Source: CAWJLE01 sp963843645 (GTDB lineage: Bacteria > Chloroflexota > Anaerolineae > DAOTYC01). Taken from it: 64,000 nt of DNA. The stretch is taken from contig CAWJLE010000001.1 of assembly GCA_963843645.1 (NCBI GenBank), positions 558,001 through 622,000 on the forward strand. Reading direction: 5' to 3'. The notes below the pieces were generated by a model that saw only the letters and a list, made by a program, of their open reading frames with translations, did no database searches and was not told the origin of the DNA. Made by a program: the position numbers and the translations under genes. This document shows, piece by piece, positions 27,582 to 35,762 of this stretch. The first letter of the stretch is position 1. Each line of letters begins with the position of its first letter.

Positions 27582-27624
27582 CGAAGGCCGCCAGGGGTAA
27601 ATAAGGGTCCTCTGGCGGCCTTCG
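27582..27624. terminator. Hairpin between convergent gyrB and sugar operon
   Basis: A perfect 13-bp stem (CGAAGGCCGCCAG at 27582-27594 with its complement at 27612-27624) lies between the two stop codons. There is no T tract on either side, but position suggests a bidirectional transcript end. Confidence 0.6.
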
Positions 27625-27646
27625 GGCGTATAAGTCGCGTGTGAAA

Positions 27647-28645
27647 CTACGACGGGCGTCGACGGCGCGAGTAGTCGACCGTGATAGCAGCAAGCAGCAC
27701 CATGCTGATGACGACCTTGTGCCAGTACGGGCTGACGTTCAGCATCACCATCGCGTTCGCGAGCGTGCCCATGAGCATAGCGCCGATGACGATGCCCAGG
27801 ACGCCGCCTTCGCCACCCATGAAGCTGACGCCGCCCACGATACAAGCCGTAATCGCTTGCAGCTCGTAGCCGTCGCCCGAACCCGGGTGGCCCTGGCTCA
27901 TGCGGGCGGCCTGGATCATGCCGACCAGCACGGCGCACAACACGGAGACGATGTAGCACAGCATGACGCGGGCGTCCACGTTAATACCCGAGAAGCGGGC
28001 TGCTTCCATATTGCCGCCCACCGCGTAGATCTGCCGCCCGATGTACGAGAAGCGCAGCACATAGAAAGCGATGGCCGCGACGCCTATACAGATCAGCACT
28101 GGAATCGGAATTACTCCGAACACGAAGCCCTGTCCGATGTAGTTGAACTGATCCGGCAAGCCGGGGATGGGGAAGGCGTCCGTGACGACCAGCAGCGCGC
28201 CGCGCGCCGCACCCATGGTCACCAGGGTGATGAGGAAGCCGTGCATGTGGAGCTTCGTCACGAAGAGCCCGTGGATCGTACCTATGGCGAGCCCGATCAA
28301 GAGGGTGATGATGACGCTTGCCCAGATGGGCATATTCCAGTTTATCAGGCACCAGGCCACGGCGATGCCGCCCACGCCCACCATCGATCCGACAGCCAGA
28401 TCGATACCTGCGGTGAGAATCACGAATGACTCGCCCAGCGCTGCAATGGCCAGAATGGCGATGTCGCGGAAGTTGGCCTTCTGGTTGTCCACACTCATGA
28501 AGTTGGGATTGACGATGCCGCCGACAACCAGCAGCAGGACCACGACGAGTATGATCACAAACTCCTGGCTCCTGAGGAACCGCGCGCCCAACTCTCCAAG
28601 CCCGCCGGCCGGAGCCGCAGTACCTCGTGTAGAGACTCTGTTCAT
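27647..28645 (-). CDS. Sugar ABC transporter permease (RbsC-like)
   Basis: A 332-aa permease of the ribose/xylose/galactose class with about nine membrane helices. The class signature is visible in ILTAGIDLAVGSMVGVGG and in GGVSFMGGEGGVLGIVIGA. It forms the channel for the binding protein and ATPase encoded upstream. The minus-strand ATG has GGAGG upstream and lies 35 bp after the ATPase gene. It is the last gene of the five-gene operon starting at 33785. Confidence 0.93.
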   Translation of the reverse strand: MNRVSTRGTAAPAGGLGELGARFLRSQEFVIILVVVLLLVVGGIVNPNFMSVDNQKANFRDIAILAIAALGESFVILTAGIDLAVGSMVGVGGIAVAWCLINWNMPIWASVIITLLIGLAIGTIHGLFVTKLHMHGFLITLVTMGAARGALLVVTDAFPIPGLPDQFNYIGQGFVFGVIPIPVLICIGVAAIAFYVLRFSYIGRQIYAVGGNMEAARFSGINVDARVMLCYIVSVLCAVLVGMIQAARMSQGHPGSGDGYELQAITACIVGGVSFMGGEGGVLGIVIGAMLMGTLANAMVMLNVSPYWHKVVISMVLLAAITVDYSRRRRPS

Positions 28646-28680
28646 AGCCGATATCCTCCGGATAGAATGAGTTTAATTGC

Positions 28681-30231
28681 CTAACCGGCCACGGCCGGTG
28701 CCAACGAACCGGGATCCACGATCGCGTCCAAGGCAAGGAATTGAGTCGCCGCGGTCATGATGTGTTCCTGATCGATGTCTTCCCGCTTGAACTCACCCGT
28801 GACACGCCCCTGGCACATCACGATGACCCGGTCGCTCATACCGACGATCTCGGGCAGCTCGGATGAAATCATGATGATGCCCAGGCCTTGCTGGGCCAGG
28901 CGGCTCATCAGGGCGTGAACCTCAGCCTTGGCGCCGACGTCGATGCCCCGCGTGGGCTCATCCATGATCAACACCTTCGGCTCACTGCACAGCCACTTGG
29001 CCAGGACCACCTTCTGTTGATTGCCGCCGCTCAGATATCGCACCGTCTGGGTCAGGCTGGGCGTCATGACCGAGAGTGCCTTGATGTATTGTGTGGAGAT
29101 GTCTTTCTCTCGCCGGGAGCGAATGCGCCCCACCGAGCTTGAGATTCGCCGCAAGATAGCCAGGGTTATGTTCGATTTGACGTCCATCTTCAGCACCAGG
29201 CCATGTAGCTTGCGGTCCTCCGGAACCCAGCCGATTCCGTCCTTGACGGCGTCGCCTGGGTTTTTGATGCGGACCGGTTTCCCGCTAATGAGAATCTCCC
29301 CGCCGGTGAGACAGTCGACCCCACAGATGAGTCGAGCAACCTCCGTGCGCCCGGCGCCCACCAGGCCCGCCAGACCCAGGATCTCGCCCGTGCGCACGGT
29401 GAAGCTGACGTTACGGACGCCGTTGTTGCCCGAAATGTTGCGAACCTCCAGGATAGGCTCGCCGATCTGCGCCTCTTCCTTCGGGAAGAGGCCGACTTCA
29501 CGGCCTACCATCAGGCGGATGATATTCTTTTCGGTAGCCTCGGCAATGGGCAGGGTGCCTACCCGGTGGCCGTCTCGCATCACGATCACGCGATCCACGA
29601 CCTGTCGGATTTCTTCCAGGCGGTGGCTGATGAAGACGACCGACACCCCTTTGTCGCACAGCCGCCGCATCACGGCGAACAGCGCATCCACTTCGCGGCT
29701 GGAAAGGGCCGAGGTGGGCTCGTCCATCAGGATCATTCTGGCGTTTAGCGAAAACGCCTTGGCGATCTCCACCATCTGTTGGGCGGCCACGGGCAGTTGC
29801 TTGATCAGCCGCTGCGCCGGAATGTCCACTCCCAGGTCATCCAGGATTGTTCTGGCCTGGCGTCGCATAGTACCGAAGTCCACCATGCCGATGGATTTGA
29901 CCAGGCGCGGCTCCCGGTTCAGGAAGATGTTTTCTGCGACACTGAGGTGAGGCACCAGGGCCAATTCCTGGTGGATAGTGCTGATCCCGAGTTTCTGCGC
30001 ATCGTGAGGACTGCGAGGCTCGACCTGCTGTCCTTGGAACCAGATCGTCCCCTGATCCTTGACGTACACCCCGGAAATGATCTTGACCAGAGTCGACTTT
30101 CCGGCGCCGTTCTCACCGACGAAGCCCAAGATTTCGCCTGGATAAACTTCGAAATCCACGTTATCCAGAGCCTGGACGCCGGGAAACTGCTTGGAAATGC
30201 CTTCCATCCGCAGCAAAGGCTCTTTTTCCAT
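28681..30231 (-). CDS. Sugar ABC transporter ATP-binding protein (RbsA-like, duplicated)
   Basis: A 516-aa fused double ATPase. The first half has Walker A GENGAGKSTLVKI, a degenerate signature (IKQLPVAAQQMVEIA) and Walker B ILMDEPTSAL. The second half has the usual variant P-loop GLAGLVGAGRTEVARLI, the signature LSGGNQQKVVLAKWL and Walker B ILIMDEPTRGIDVG. This asymmetry is normal for RbsA/MglA/XylG proteins. It energises the adjacent permease. Confidence 0.95.
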   Translation of the reverse strand: MEKEPLLRMEGISKQFPGVQALDNVDFEVYPGEILGFVGENGAGKSTLVKIISGVYVKDQGTIWFQGQQVEPRSPHDAQKLGISTIHQELALVPHLSVAENIFLNREPRLVKSIGMVDFGTMRRQARTILDDLGVDIPAQRLIKQLPVAAQQMVEIAKAFSLNARMILMDEPTSALSSREVDALFAVMRRLCDKGVSVVFISHRLEEIRQVVDRVIVMRDGHRVGTLPIAEATEKNIIRLMVGREVGLFPKEEAQIGEPILEVRNISGNNGVRNVSFTVRTGEILGLAGLVGAGRTEVARLICGVDCLTGGEILISGKPVRIKNPGDAVKDGIGWVPEDRKLHGLVLKMDVKSNITLAILRRISSSVGRIRSRREKDISTQYIKALSVMTPSLTQTVRYLSGGNQQKVVLAKWLCSEPKVLIMDEPTRGIDVGAKAEVHALMSRLAQQGLGIIMISSELPEIVGMSDRVIVMCQGRVTGEFKREDIDQEHIMTAATQFLALDAIVDPGSLAPAVAG

Positions 30232-30327
30232 ACAATCACATTCCCTTCTTCTCGTACGCTGGGAGTGGGGTCACTACGCAGCGTCACCCGCAAGCCGCTC
30301 AAGCTGGCGGGCCAGCTCGCTCAAGGA

Positions 30328-30361
30328 GGGGTGATCTCCTCGATAAGGAGGAGATCACCCC
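30328..30361 (-). promoter_or_regulatory. Intercistronic hairpin between binding-protein and ATPase genes
   Basis: A 14-bp perfect stem (GGGGTGATCTCCTC with its complement, 6-base loop) follows the binding-protein stop by 24 bp and has no T run on the minus strand. Such stems commonly stabilise the upstream message so that binding protein is made in excess over the membrane components. Confidence 0.7.
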
Positions 30362-30384
30362 CATTTGTCAAGGAACTTTACCGC

Positions 30385-31515
30385 TTACTGCGACTTGATG
30401 CCGAGGTAGTCGAGATAGTCTTTGTAGGCCTGGAAGGTGTCGGCCTTCACGATGTCAACACCGGTGTTCAGGTGGACCTTCTTCTCGGCGCCCTTGTCCA
30501 GGAGGTACGGGTCCATGATCTTCCAAACGGCGTCCTTGCCAAGGACCTGCTGGGCGTACATGATCCAGGCCGGCAGGTAACCATAGAAGAAAGCGCGCTG
30601 GGCGATCATAACCTGGATGCAACCCTCGGCCATACCACGCTGGGTATCAGGCTCGGTGTCCCACGCGATGATCTTGATCTTACCGCACTTGTCAGCCTGC
30701 TTCACGGCCTGGTACTGCTGCGGGCCGTTGATCGACCAGATGCCGAGGAAGCCGGCGAGGTCCGGGTACTTCTGCATGGCGGCCTGGGCATTGCTCAGAG
30801 CCTTTTCGGGAACAGCCGCGTCGTACAGGGTCTCGACGAGGGAGATCTCGGTGCCGGAGATCGCGGCCTTGAAGCCGGCGAGGCGGCCCTGGCCGTTGGC
30901 CGAGGTCTCGTCGCCGAACTGGGCAACCATCTTGCCTGACTTCACGATGTCAAGGGCGGCCTTGCCAGCCTGCATACCGGCATCGTAGTCCGACATGCCG
31001 ACGTACAGCTCGCGGGCGGTGCCCACGGCGTCGGAGTCCATGCAGATTACCGGGATGCCCGCGTCCACGGCCTTCTGGATGACATCCTTCGGCGCGGCGG
31101 GGTCGTCGGCCGAGAAGGTGATGCCCGTGTATTTGTTATTGACGAAAGTCTCGATGTTCGTGTTCTGCTGCGTGATGCGCTCGGCGGTGTTGTTGCCGGT
31201 CGGCGCGTAGAAGTCCACGGGCACATTGAATTCCTTGGAAGCGCGCTCGATACCAGCCTTAGCGGCGTTCCAGAAGGGCGCCACCACGTTGACCATGAAT
31301 GCGTACTTGGCGCCCGCCGGAGCCGTCTTGCCAGCCGTTGCTGCCTTGAGATCTTCAGCGAGCTTGAACAGGTCAGCCGGGTAGTAAGGGTTCTTCGTGA
31401 TGTCCGTGCCGGCTGCCGGGGCGGCTGGGGCCGGAGTCTGGGCAAAGGCAGGAGTCACAAGCATCGACGCGATCATCAATACGGTCAGCAGGGCAAAGAA
31501 CTTACTGTGCTTCAT
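30385..31515 (-). CDS. Sugar ABC transporter substrate-binding protein (RbsB-like)
   Basis: A 376-aa secreted binding protein. The signal peptide MKHSKFFALLTVLMIASM ends near PAFAQT, and a Pro/Ala-rich linker follows. The periplasmic-binding fold of type I is seen in YAFMVNVVAPFWNAAKAGIE, GITFSADDPAA, VICMDSDAVG and IIAWDTEP. It lacks a lipobox cysteine, so it is released or held otherwise. The start ATG 31515 has GGAGGG 6 bp upstream on the minus strand. The sugar is unknown; the isomerase upstream and the LacI regulator suggest a pentose or polyol. Confidence 0.93.
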   Translation of the reverse strand: MKHSKFFALLTVLMIASMLVTPAFAQTPAPAAPAAGTDITKNPYYPADLFKLAEDLKAATAGKTAPAGAKYAFMVNVVAPFWNAAKAGIERASKEFNVPVDFYAPTGNNTAERITQQNTNIETFVNNKYTGITFSADDPAAPKDVIQKAVDAGIPVICMDSDAVGTARELYVGMSDYDAGMQAGKAALDIVKSGKMVAQFGDETSANGQGRLAGFKAAISGTEISLVETLYDAAVPEKALSNAQAAMQKYPDLAGFLGIWSINGPQQYQAVKQADKCGKIKIIAWDTEPDTQRGMAEGCIQVMIAQRAFFYGYLPAWIMYAQQVLGKDAVWKIMDPYLLDKGAEKKVHLNTGVDIVKADTFQAYKDYLDYLGIKSQ

Positions 31516-31693
31516 TTCATTTCCCTCCTTGGAAAATGCATGGCCCAAAGTTCCAGTTCGACTGTGACGCGACTCGATCGTGGCTTACTCGACATCAGCT
31601 CAACCGACCATCCACCACCCCCCTTCAAACTTTTTTGCGGCTCAAACGCATTAAAGCAACCGCTCAGAGGTCTGCCGGCACCATCGACTCTCG

Positions 31694-32698
31694 TCAACAG
31701 CCCAGCCTGGAGAATACCATGTCCATGATCAGCCTCAGGTTATCCGGATGTGTCGTGGCGGCGAAGTTTCGGCGCATGAGCGCCGGGTCCAGCTGTGCGG
31801 CCAGATTCCAGAGCCGATGGATGGTGTTGACGCTCTGCTGGCAGGCCGTGCACGGATCGCCTCGCGGCATAGTGATGTCGATGGACAGCCAATCCCGATA
31901 CCCGATCTGCTGCAGCCAGAAGGTCAGCTCCAGGTTCTCCCACAAGCGGATGGTGGCGGGCATCATATCCCAGTCCCATTCGCCGTAATTGTCGTTGAAG
32001 TGGATGTGGAACAGGCGGTTTTCTCCCTGCAGCAGCACCGCCGACTCTGCGGGACTTTCGTAGGCGAGGAACGCGTGCCCGACGTCCAGCAGGCACCCGA
32101 CGTTCGGCAGACCGACCTTGTCGGCCAGCCACAGGACCTTCCCCACACTGTTGACGGCCAGGTGAGCCCGCGGCTCTTTCGGCTTGTACTCCAGGCAGAT
32201 GCGGACCGCCGGCTCCGCGGCAGCGACCTCGCGCAGGCCCTGGATCAGCCAGTCGCACGCGGCGCGGTAATCGACCTGGAACGGATAGTCGAACCCGTCC
32301 TGACCCAGCCACAGGTTGATCTTGTCGGCGCCCAGCATTCTGGCCACGGCCATGCCCTGCCGCACGGTCTCGGCCGCCTCGCGCCGCACGGCGGCGTCGG
32401 GATGCGTGAGGGAGCCCATGCCCCAGCGGGCTTCGTCCCACAGGCTGACGGAGACGATGGAACACGCGAGCTGATTGTCAGCCAGGCAGGCCTTGATCTC
32501 CTCGGCCGACACGCTCTTAAACATCATCGGGTAGTGCAATTCGACGGCCCCGAGGCCCGTCGCCCGAGCGGCCAGCGAAATGCGCTCGAGGGCGTTCGTG
32601 GTCGGGCGGTAGCCGTCCGAGTTGTAGCGGTCCGCACCTGTCCCGAAATAGCCCAGGTGGGTGGAAACGCCCGGCGCGGTCGAAACCCGGTCAACCAT
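31694..32698 (-). CDS. Sugar phosphate isomerase/epimerase (xylose isomerase-like TIM barrel)
   Basis: A 334-aa TIM barrel of the AP-endonuclease 2 superfamily. Candidate metal ligands are Glu in ICLEYKPKEP, Asp and His in GCLLDVGHAFL, His and Asp in FHIHFNDNYGEWDWD and Asp in SIDITMP. It probably interconverts the imported sugar. It starts 8 bp inside the end of the LacI gene, with GGAGG 8 bp before ATG 32698, showing translational coupling, and precedes the binding-protein gene. Exact substrate cannot be set from sequence alone. Confidence 0.85.
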   Translation of the reverse strand: MVDRVSTAPGVSTHLGYFGTGADRYNSDGYRPTTNALERISLAARATGLGAVELHYPMMFKSVSAEEIKACLADNQLACSIVSVSLWDEARWGMGSLTHPDAAVRREAAETVRQGMAVARMLGADKINLWLGQDGFDYPFQVDYRAACDWLIQGLREVAAAEPAVRICLEYKPKEPRAHLAVNSVGKVLWLADKVGLPNVGCLLDVGHAFLAYESPAESAVLLQGENRLFHIHFNDNYGEWDWDMMPATIRLWENLELTFWLQQIGYRDWLSIDITMPRGDPCTACQQSVNTIHRLWNLAAQLDPALMRRNFAATTHPDNLRLIMDMVFSRLGC

Positions 32699-33785
32699 CG
32701 TGTTTTCCTCCGGCATAAAGCCTTCCTTCGCTCTCAGTCACGACGACGCTTGGCGCGCACCGGCCGCGGGGACCGATACGGCGGCACGATTGCCGTTCCA
32801 CGAGCTTCACACTGAGCCGGTAGGCGACCGGCTTTTCAGGAGGCTTGCCTTCCTGAATACGGCGCAAGAGGAGCTGAACGGACAGCATCGCCATCTCCTC
32901 CACGGCGATATCCACGGTGGTGACCGGCGGCTGCCAGAGACCCAGCCACTCAGAATCGTCGAACGAAATGATGGAAATGTCGTCCGGTACCCGAACTCTG
33001 CGCTCGGCCAGCGCGCCCATAGTGCCGACGAGCAGCCGGTTGCTGCTGGAGAAGATGGCCGTCGGCGGTGGATCGAGACTCAGCAGCTCCTGTGTAGCCG
33101 TCGCGCCCCATTGCTTGGAAAACACGCCGATTTTGATCAGGGTCGGATCACACGGCACCGAAGCCTCTTCCAGCGCCTGTTTGTACCCATTGACACGGTC
33201 CTTGCCCGTGTTGACCGCGGGCGAGCCACAGATCAATCCGATGCGGCGATGGCCGAGGCCCAGCAAGTATTGCGTGGCAACGTAGGCGCCGTCGAAATTG
33301 TCCGCCAGCACGGCGTCGAGCAGGTCCGTTTCACTCTGCCGGTTCAGCTCGATCATCGGCATGCCCGTGGCCACGATCTCGTGCACGTAATTCGACACGC
33401 CACCACCGGGCACCGGCACGTGGATGATGCCATCGACCTTGCGGCCGTACAGTACCCGCAAGTGCGCGAGGTCCAGGTCGGGGTCTTCGTTGCTGATTTG
33501 AACGATGAGGTTGTAGCCCTGGCGATAGAGGTTCTCCAGGATCGATTTGGCGATGGAAGTGTAGTAAGTATTGAGAATGTCGGGGATGATGAGGCCGATG
33601 AGATACGAAGGCTTACCACGAAGGCTGCGCGCCGCCCAACTGGGCTGATAGTGCAGCTCTTCCATGGCCTGCTCGATGCGCACCCGCACCGATTCGCTGA
33701 CGTAGCTGTTGCGATTCAACACGCGAGAAACGGTGGATGCCGACACCCCCGCGTGTTGAGCGATGTCCTTAATCGTAACGGCCAC
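32691..33785 (-). CDS. LacI-family regulator of the sugar operon
   Basis: A 364-aa regulator with the DNA-binding head TIKDIAQHAGVSASTVSRVL at residues 4-23, hinge WAARSLRGKPSYLIGLIIP, and a sugar-binding effector domain with GVFSKQWGATATQELL and IISFDDSEWLGLW. It is the first gene of its own operon, so it likely represses itself and the transporter genes, released by the imported sugar or its phosphate. Confidence 0.93.
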   Translation of the reverse strand: MAVTIKDIAQHAGVSASTVSRVLNRNSYVSESVRVRIEQAMEELHYQPSWAARSLRGKPSYLIGLIIPDILNTYYTSIAKSILENLYRQGYNLIVQISNEDPDLDLAHLRVLYGRKVDGIIHVPVPGGGVSNYVHEIVATGMPMIELNRQSETDLLDAVLADNFDGAYVATQYLLGLGHRRIGLICGSPAVNTGKDRVNGYKQALEEASVPCDPTLIKIGVFSKQWGATATQELLSLDPPPTAIFSSSNRLLVGTMGALAERRVRVPDDISIISFDDSEWLGLWQPPVTTVDIAVEEMAMLSVQLLLRRIQEGKPPEKPVAYRLSVKLVERQSCRRIGPRGRCAPSVVVTESEGRLYAGGKHDG

Positions 33786-34030
33786 TCACCCATCCTCCGA
33801 CCATGTGAGGAAAACGATGCTACACTCATTGTAGTACGGTGAACCGATGTACGCGCGACACTGTGAAATTTTTATGAAATCGTTCTTACAAGAAAGTGGC
33901 TCGATGCACGAAATTCGGCCACAGGACGGACCTCAGTCCATCGATAATGCCAATTGTACCCGAATTAGATCACTGCCACGATACTCAGAGAGGGAAGAAT
34001 GACTCACGATGTGGAATCGTTGACACAAAC

Positions 34031-34059
34031 AGTATATGCAATTTTCGCTCCAATGTCAA
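34031..34059 (-). promoter_or_regulatory. Promoter for the sugar operon
   Basis: On the minus strand TTGACA (34059-34054) and TATACT (34036-34031) with 17-bp spacing. The leader to the LacI start is about 240 bases; 33786-34030 is AT-richer than its surroundings and holds no other gene. Confidence 0.75.
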
Positions 34060-34132
34060 GCTTTTCGTCTGTTTCAGAATGCGGGACGCAGAAATTTTAA
34101 GGTTCGCAACCTGAAATCGTTGCAGAAGCCCG

Positions 34133-34810
34133 TCATTGCTGCGCGTTCTGAGCGTTGCCGACCCAGGCCTTGGTGAATTGGTCGATTTCAGCCTGGTCGT
34201 ATTGGGAGAGGGACTCCAGCCGCGTCCAGGCCACCAGGGCGATGGGCTCGGTCATGCCGGGGTACGGCGCTACGAACACCGCCTGGCCGGCTTCGAGCTT
34301 CGCCTGGACGTCCGACACCGGGAGCTTGTCGTAGGTCGTGGCGTAGTCCTTGAGTTGCTGCACCACGTCTTGCGGGGCTTTGTCGTTGTACAGGAGCGCC
34401 ACGTTGCCGTGCTCCAGCAAGTGGACCAGCATGGGCTTGCTGATCGGCTGATCGAGGATCAGTGTGGACGGGAAGATCTCCTCGTGGGGACCCGACGTCG
34501 GCGGATTGCTGTTGTAGGCGAAGTTGGCGTACTGGGAGGCGGGACCCGGACAATCTACGCCGATGTGGCAATGGCCCTGGCTGGGGAAGAACTGGCCCGG
34601 ACTCGAACCGTTCAAACCAACCGGAGAGGCGACGCTGCGGGTGATCACGATGAGCACCACAAACACGATGAGGCCAAGCAGCACCAGCCCGCCCACCCGC
34701 CAGAGCCGGGACCGCTGGGCGGCGCGCCGCCGTTGAGCGAGGTTCTCCCGCTGACCGCGCGCGGATTGTGCTGCTTTCGGCGGCTTGCTCCTTGGCTGTG
34801 CTGGGCTCAT
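34133..34810 (-). CDS. DUF3105 family membrane-anchored protein
   Basis: A 225-aa protein with a basic N-terminus, one membrane helix (VGGLVLLGLIVFVVLIVITR) and an extracytoplasmic domain holding the DUF3105 signature YNSNPPTSGPHEE and PMLVHLLEHGNVALLY. Two cysteines in GHCHIGVDCPG could form a disulfide or bind metal; the conserved histidines suggest a metal site. Function of the family is unknown. It follows the ATC-hydrolase-like gene after 28 bp and is probably cotranscribed. Confidence 0.88.
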   Translation of the reverse strand: MSPAQPRSKPPKAAQSARGQRENLAQRRRAAQRSRLWRVGGLVLLGLIVFVVLIVITRSVASPVGLNGSSPGQFFPSQGHCHIGVDCPGPASQYANFAYNSNPPTSGPHEEIFPSTLILDQPISKPMLVHLLEHGNVALLYNDKAPQDVVQQLKDYATTYDKLPVSDVQAKLEAGQAVFVAPYPGMTEPIALVAWTRLESLSQYDQAEIDQFTKAWVGNAQNAQQ

Positions 34811-34838
34811 GATTCACCGTCCTGATGACTGCTGTCAG

Positions 34839-35342
34839 TCAGTCAACATCAAGCTCATATTCATATACGCAACATCCGTCCCCGTGGAGCAGGCTCTTGT
34901 GGCGCTGAATCTTGATGTCCGGGTTGTAGCCGGCGATGATGGCCATGTCGACGTCGCAGTAATGAATGGCCAGCTCCTCGGCCCCAATCTCCCGCCACAG
35001 ATCAGCAAACGGACAGTGCGTAATCTTCTCAACGTGATGGCCTTCGCCGACCGTCTCGTAAACCGCTTCCCAGGCCTGGCCGATGGGCAGGTCGTAGAAC
35101 CGGGTCATGTTCTCCAGCGTCGGCTCGAGCCCGGCCGCATCGACCCTGGCGCGGATGAGCCGCCCTCGCTCCTCGCCCATCTTCCAGATCGCGCGGGCGA
35201 TCAACTCCGCACCCTGCCTCTCACCGAGCGTATCCACGGCCTCCGCCGCGAAATAGTGATAGATCATGGCGGACAGACGCGCCAAACCCTCCACCGGCGT
35301 CACTTCAGCTTTCGGGCTTTGAGTTACCGGGGTGTCGGTCAC
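34839..35342 (-). CDS. L-2-amino-thiazoline-4-carboxylate hydrolase-like protein
   Basis: A 167-aa mostly helical protein like the ATC hydrolase / DUF6125 group, with CPFADLWREIG and AIHYCDVDMAIIAGYNP, where Cys and Asp residues are conserved. Named members hydrolyse a cyclic cysteine precursor, but most homologues are uncharacterised, so the reaction here is unproven. GTG 35342 follows AAGGAGG on the minus strand. It forms a two-gene unit with the DUF3105 gene. Confidence 0.7.
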   Translation of the reverse strand: MTDTPVTQSPKAEVTPVEGLARLSAMIYHYFAAEAVDTLGERQGAELIARAIWKMGEERGRLIRARVDAAGLEPTLENMTRFYDLPIGQAWEAVYETVGEGHHVEKITHCPFADLWREIGAEELAIHYCDVDMAIIAGYNPDIKIQRHKSLLHGDGCCVYEYELDVD

Positions 35343-35472
35343 TGGATGCAGCCTCCTTTGGGATCGGTTTCGTGTGATTCGTATGAGGCGCGACTCACGC
35401 AGGTGCCTGGGGGCTCACGCCCGCTATTCGCACGCTGACCATGATGGCAGTCAAGTATACGCAAATTGCCAT

Positions 35473-35501
35473 TTGACACAAATACGCTTTGGTGTTATAA
35501 G
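35473..35501 (+). promoter_or_regulatory. Promoter for the flavoprotein operon
   Basis: TTGACA (35473-35478) and TATAAG (35496-35501) with 17-bp spacing. The flavoprotein start lies 260 bp downstream, so the transcript would have a long leader. Inside it, 35612-35648 folds as nested stems (CACCT with AGGTG around TCCGCT with AGCGGA). No gene is convincing in 35343-35762. Confidence 0.7.
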
Positions 35502-35762
35502 GCTGACATCCACGCGATGTTGCGGGTAGCCTTCTTCTGCACAGCTCCAATTCCCCTGGAACGATCCAGATCAATCTAGCTCGTGACGGTGCTCGACCTT
35601 ACGGACGACTCTCGTTCACCTGGTCCGCTGAAGCGGAGTTTAGGTGATCGAGCGGTTCTTGTCAAGGATTTTCGACGTTGTTTGGGGCGGCCGGCCGGCT
35701 GCGGCCCGCACGCCAAGTCCCAATCAGCACGATCACTACATCGCACGAAAAAAGGGGCGTTT

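Noticed and set aside
35583..35762. N-terminal extension of the flavoprotein
   Set aside because: The conserved flavoprotein fold begins at ATG 35763, which has a ribosome site; the extension has no family support.
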